24,053 bases of DNA from positions 1 to 24,053 of IMG/VR virus record IMGVR_UViG_3300042731_001457; one strand, given 5' to 3'. This document shows, in pieces, positions 21,250 through 24,053 of this stretch. The stretch comes from a virus. The first letter of the stretch is position 1; every line of letters starts with the position of its first letter. Under the pieces are notes generated by a model that was given only the letters and a program-made list of their open reading frames with translations, searched no databases and was not told the DNA's origin. The translations under genes were made by a program, and so were the position numbers.

Positions 21250-22671
21250 TCAATACAGCCTTATCTTGGATTGTGGAATGTTTGGTCTATAGGATTCAAG
21301 GGTTGGAACGATCGTATAGCGCAAGGCATCAACCGCATGACCCCACTCATCTTTCGAACGTGCTGACTGGTTCTTCTTCATTGTCCAGCGCTGGAGACTA
21401 AGAATCAACCGGTTACACTTGGGATGAATAAAAAATTGCTTTCGCGCCATAATCGAATGAATCATAGCGCTACCGTAATATACACTATAACGAGGCTTCT
21501 TGATAGTGCGAATTCTGAATGGTAACTGTGGAACCCTTAGAACCGATTCAAAGGCTCTCATCAATAGCGAATTGGACATCTTACCAGAACCTGAAGCCCC
21601 CGAACCAAAATGAACATTGTCTCCTGTCCATCTACATTGGTTCGGTTCAATGTGGTTTCTTCTCAGCATTCCCAAGATCGCGCGCGCGTGACTTTCTGGT
21701 GGAGCGGCCCCGGATATATATTCATCCAGAACGTACACCCAAGGGTTATCTGGTTCGGACATATTGATCGCGGCCAGAATGGCCACCTGTGCGTTGGGTT
21801 GGCTTCCGTGGTCCACTCCAATCGCGAACTGATAGTTCGCTTGGGGAGCTGGATCGCTGGAAATCATATCCTCGCTGAAACAATCGAACACGCGACCTTC
21901 TGGGATTCCCACGTTCCAATCACCGCTAAGGCGCGCGGCTCTCTCTATTGGGAGATAAGCCCTTGAAATATCATCGATCTGGTTCTGTGATATTATGGGC
22001 TTGCAGAACTTAGGAGTTGTATCCTGGACTGTTAGTGGTGCTTTGGTACAAGATACAACACCTTCTTCCACGAGCTTCTGAAGATATGCTACATCTTGAC
22101 CCACCGGGGTCATTGTGATTCCGATCGTTCCAGTCTTTCCCCCAGCTCCACCACGCAAAACCCGTGCAATAAGTTCATTGAATACTTCACCACTGACAGG
22201 CTCATCGATAGCCACATACGAAATTGTAGAAGAGGCCAATCCCAAGCCTTGGTTGGCTGTTTTCACCATTATCATCGATCCGTTATTGAACCTAACCACG
22301 GGATGAATACCGCGGAATCCTCTTCCTGGAACGAACTCGCAATCTGGATGAAGGGCATCTTTCGGGCACATATTGAATAGCTTCTCTTGGATGGTTATGC
22401 TTTGCTGGTGTGAATGTGTAACAAGGAAAGCCTGAATCGGTGGAGGATCCACTTTCAGATATGGATGATTCCCCAGGCATCTATAGAGAAGTTCAGCCGT
22501 GGCGGCGTAGGTTTTCCCCACTTGATTTCCACCCAGTAACAGCTTGATTTTAGATGGATCTCGAAGCCATTTTTCTTGTGGAGGAGTAGGACAGAAGTAC
22601 GCCAAAGGATTCTTGGTCGTTCGATCCCGTAACCGGCGCATGTTCTTGGTGGCTCGTTTAATCCCGTTCAA
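21250..22671 (-). CDS. terL: Terminase large subunit
   Basis: A 473-residue DNA packaging motor with ATPase and nuclease domains. Walker A is GGNQVGKT at residues 47-54, Walker B is YVAIDEP (D156, E157), with a motif III-like IGITMTP after it. The nuclease domain shows the RNase H-like acidic residues D287 (IGVDHGS), D351 region (WTGDNVHF) and D448 (HAVDALRY). The start is a TTG at 22671 with GGGGA upstream; a later ATG (MRRLRD) has no ribosome site. It overlaps the HTH gene by 14 bases. Confidence 0.95.
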   Translation of the reverse strand: MNGIKRATKNMRRLRDRTTKNPLAYFCPTPPQEKWLRDPSKIKLLLGGNQVGKTYAATAELLYRCLGNHPYLKVDPPPIQAFLVTHSHQQSITIQEKLFNMCPKDALHPDCEFVPGRGFRGIHPVVRFNNGSMIMVKTANQGLGLASSTISYVAIDEPVSGEVFNELIARVLRGGAGGKTGTIGITMTPVGQDVAYLQKLVEEGVVSCTKAPLTVQDTTPKFCKPIISQNQIDDISRAYLPIERAARLSGDWNVGIPEGRVFDCFSEDMISSDPAPQANYQFAIGVDHGSQPNAQVAILAAINMSEPDNPWVYVLDEYISGAAPPESHARAILGMLRRNHIEPNQCRWTGDNVHFGSGASGSGKMSNSLLMRAFESVLRVPQLPFRIRTIKKPRYSVYYGSAMIHSIMARKQFFIHPKCNRLILSLQRWTMKKNQSARSKDEWGHAVDALRYTIVPTLESYRPNIPQSKIRLY

Positions 22672-22897
22672 AATGAATCCCCATCTTTTCAGCGCCTTGA
22701 AGAATCACGATCAGAAAGGGGATCTTCTTCTCCCTTGAAATCACGTAGCAAACCTTCAAGAAGTATTCTGTTTTGGGTCTGGTTCCCTTCCTCCACTTAT
22801 TCGCCATTGAAGTGGAAGCGCCTATTTCTTTCATAAGCCAGTGGATGGATTTCCCCATCCCGTTCATTTCCTTCCGGACCCATTCCCCGAAGTTCAT
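22658..22897 (-). CDS. Small HTH protein between terminase genes
   Basis: A 79-residue basic protein. I start it at ATG 22897 (MNFGEWVRKEM) rather than the upstream TTG. Residues 17-50 form a Cro/C1-like helix-turn-helix (KSIHWLMKEIGASTSMANKW then RKGTRPKTEYFLKVCYVIS), followed by a hydrophobic helix-strand (PFLIVILQG). It overlaps the terminase large subunit start and is one base after the membrane-protein stop. A DNA-binding protein here could assist terminase or act as a late regulator; unknown. Confidence 0.72.
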   Translation of the reverse strand: MNFGEWVRKEMNGMGKSIHWLMKEIGASTSMANKWRKGTRPKTEYFLKVCYVISREKKIPFLIVILQGAEKMGIHFERD

Positions 22898-22898
22898 C

Positions 22899-23324
22899 TT
22901 ATTTCCGCTTTCCAATGTAATCTATACAGGTTTCGATTTCCAGACCAAGCGCTTGACAGCTATTCAACACGGCCAGACTATTGGAAACATTGGCGATTTC
23001 TTCACATTCACTCTGTGAAGCTCCATCACCTTCACGGGTTTGGAGTCTACAAAACATTTCACGACACAACAGATCGCCACTGGTCTTCAGATAATCAGCT
23101 GAACAGGCAACGTTCAGAAGATCGGGAGCGGTTAGATTCTTCTTCAGCTCCAGTTCTCCTTTGTGAATACTTGCCTGGAGTGAAGCGAGATCTTGGATGG
23201 TCTGGGCTTGGTTTTCTTGAATCACATCCCAGCGGTTCGCGCGCTTTTCAATCCACAAGAATATCCCAGTGGTTCCAAGGGAACCCACACCCAGCCCAAG
23301 AACGATAGCTTGAATCAAGGTCAT
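22899..23324 (-). CDS. Membrane-anchored cysteine-rich protein, lysis-related candidate
   Basis: A 141-residue protein with one hydrophobic segment at about residues 4-24 (IQAIVLGLGVGSLGTTGIFLWI), a helical stretch (NQAQTIQDLASLQASIHKGE) and a C-terminal half with six cysteines (74, 87, 92, 107, 123, 133), an even number that could form three disulfides outside the cytoplasm. The basic EKRANR after the span argues weakly for the opposite topology, so orientation is uncertain. It could be an inner-membrane spanin or holin-like protein; lysis genes often lie beside small terminase genes. It is coupled to the upstream gene by ATGA. No embedded outer-membrane lipoprotein frame was found. Confidence 0.72.
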   Translation of the reverse strand: MTLIQAIVLGLGVGSLGTTGIFLWIEKRANRWDVIQENQAQTIQDLASLQASIHKGELELKKNLTAPDLLNVACSADYLKTSGDLLCREMFCRLQTREGDGASQSECEEIANVSNSLAVLNSCQALGLEIETCIDYIGKRK

Positions 23325-23980
23325 TTCTTTTCCCCTATTGCTACGATATTTTTCATTCCTATTATCGAGTCTTCCAATCTTTGTCGAAGGATTGGTGGAA
23401 GGGAAATGATAGCCCCTTCAATCTCGGCCACCAGCTGGTCATCTGTCAAGCCATCCATTTCATCGCCCATCCCTTCTTCAGCTTCAATTTGTCGTATTTG
23501 TGTAACCACTGAAAGGAGTTGGCGCTGGAGCGCGGCGTAGGCTTGCCACGATTCGGATTCTTTTGCCTGTTGTGCTGAAGCCCGTAGATCTTTCGCGGTT
23601 TGTCTCAGTAGTCCAAGAACATCCTGGGGAACTTCCACCGGTTCTTCTTTGGGTCTGGTGGATTTCAGGCCATCACGGGAATATCCGTGGCGGCGTTCCA
23701 GTAACCAAGCGGCCGCCTTCCAATCTTTGGCACTGGCTTCTTGAATGGTTCCCAGATTGGTGATCGCCCCTTCAGCTTCTGCACTTTTTATATCGTTGAG
23801 AAAGGTTTGATAATTTTTATCTGTTCCTTGTTCTCCCTTCTTCATCCAAGACCATAGTGTGGTCCTAGTAATCCCAGCGTAATCGGCCGCCATTTCATAA
23901 GAACAGCCAGCGCCGATCGCCTTGATGATTCGCTCTTTTCTCTCTTTCGTGAATTTGCTTCTTCTTCCTCTTGTGGTCAT
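23321..23980 (-). CDS. terS: Terminase small subunit
   Basis: A 219-residue protein that recognises the packaging site and feeds DNA to the large subunit. I start it at ATG 23980 (MTTRGRRSKF) because the upstream ATG at 24004 overlaps the -10 of the predicted promoter. The N-terminus is a basic helix-turn-helix (residues 17-46, KERIIKAIGAGCSYEMAADY then AGITRTTLWSWM), typical of TerS DNA-binding domains. The middle (SAEAEGAITNLGTIQEASAKDWKAAAWLLERRHGYSRDG) is the common phage TerS segment ending in RR.GY/F. The C-terminus is coiled coil, acidic and probably oligomerising. First gene of the late operon. Confidence 0.88.
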   Translation of the reverse strand: MTTRGRRSKFTKERKERIIKAIGAGCSYEMAADYAGITRTTLWSWMKKGEQGTDKNYQTFLNDIKSAEAEGAITNLGTIQEASAKDWKAAAWLLERRHGYSRDGLKSTRPKEEPVEVPQDVLGLLRQTAKDLRASAQQAKESESWQAYAALQRQLLSVVTQIRQIEAEEGMGDEMDGLTDDQLVAEIEGAIISLPPILRQRLEDSIIGMKNIVAIGEKK

Positions 23981-24002
23981 ATATATTCCCTTTTTTATTT
24001 TC

Positions 24003-24032
24003 ATTTTACTGGAAAAAAATCAGCGCTGACAA
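24003..24032 (-). promoter_or_regulatory. Promoter of the late/packaging operon
   Basis: TTGTCA (24032-24027), 18-base spacer, TAAAAT (24008-24003) on the minus strand, with the predicted start of transcription near 23996, 16 bases before the small-terminase ATG. The -35 lies between poly-T stretches that form bendable AT-rich DNA. Confidence 0.55.
24020..24029. promoter_or_regulatory. Perfect 10-bp palindrome on the -35, candidate operator or packaging site
   Basis: TCAGCGCTGA is a perfect palindrome flanked on both sides by runs of seven A. It covers half of the -35 of the late promoter. It may be an operator; being next to the small terminase gene it could also belong to a packaging (pac/cos) region, though nothing proves this. 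Confidence 0.4.
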
Positions 24033-24053
24033 AAAAAGCCGGCGGTTCAAGCA
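24031..24053. terminator. Probable half of an intrinsic terminator cut by the right edge
   Basis: Seven A followed by GCCGGCGGTTCAAGC reads as one arm and U-tract of a GC-rich terminator for a transcript arriving from the right on the minus strand (GAACCGCCGGC then seven T). The partner arm would lie past position 24053, so this is inferred from half a structure. Confidence 0.35.

Noticed and set aside
22899-23324. Embedded Rz1-like lipoprotein frame in the membrane-protein gene
   Set aside because: No alternate-frame start with a signal peptide and lipobox was found.
1-24053. CRISPR array, tRNA, integrase or insertion sequence
   Set aside because: No regularly spaced direct repeats outside the fibre gene, no cloverleaf-like sequence noticed in the few gaps, no recombinase motifs; coding density leaves little room.

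Overview
This window is a nearly gapless, almost entirely leftward-transcribed (minus-strand) piece of a tailed bacteriophage genome with siphovirus gene order, either a free phage or a prophage. No integrase, attachment site, tRNA, rRNA, insertion sequence or CRISPR array was seen. Genes are packed with ATGA or TAATG overlaps and have bacterial Shine-Dalgarno sites (GAGGTACAA, AAGGAGA, GGGGGA types). The sequence alone does not name the host. A repeat protein of the YFTDARAR type, which I associate with virion proteins of aquatic and marine phages, and a membrane-anchored cysteine-rich protein beside the terminase suggest an aquatic, probably Gram-negative host; this is inference.

Right to left, the late region starts at a sigma70-like promoter (about 24.0 kb, with a 10-bp palindrome on its -35). 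It then encodes the small terminase, a membrane protein with six cysteines, a small HTH protein, the large terminase, the portal, a small zinc-finger-like protein, a scaffold, two small beta-rich virion proteins and a repeat-built fibre or decoration protein. A strong intrinsic terminator follows (16.83-16.86 kb). The major capsid gene then has its own promoter and is followed by a 10-bp hairpin that pairs fully only in the minus-strand RNA, so capsid expression looks individually tuned. Next come a protein of unknown function, a connector candidate, a tail terminator candidate, the tail tube, a tail-assembly chaperone with a programmed -1 frameshift (heptamer A AAT TTT), a gp10-like tail/neck protein, the tape measure, a 1058-residue Asp-box fibre and a tail-tip protein.

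The lysis genes (about 4.3-5.2 kb) are an amidase endolysin carrying a canonical EF-hand calcium loop and a one-pass membrane protein. They meet tail-to-tail the only plus-strand gene, a 170-residue protein of unknown function that has its own extended -10 promoter and an almost leaderless start.

Back-to-back with that promoter is a strong leftward promoter whose -35 lies in an inverted repeat, a likely operator. It drives the early/replication-type operon: two very small proteins (37 and 55 residues, short enough to be missed by ordinary gene calling), an HTH protein, a RusA-type Holliday junction resolvase, an AEP-type primase-like protein with a C-terminal zinc site, another HTH protein, an N6-adenine DNA methyltransferase, a cytosine-methyltransferase-like protein and a gene running off the left edge.
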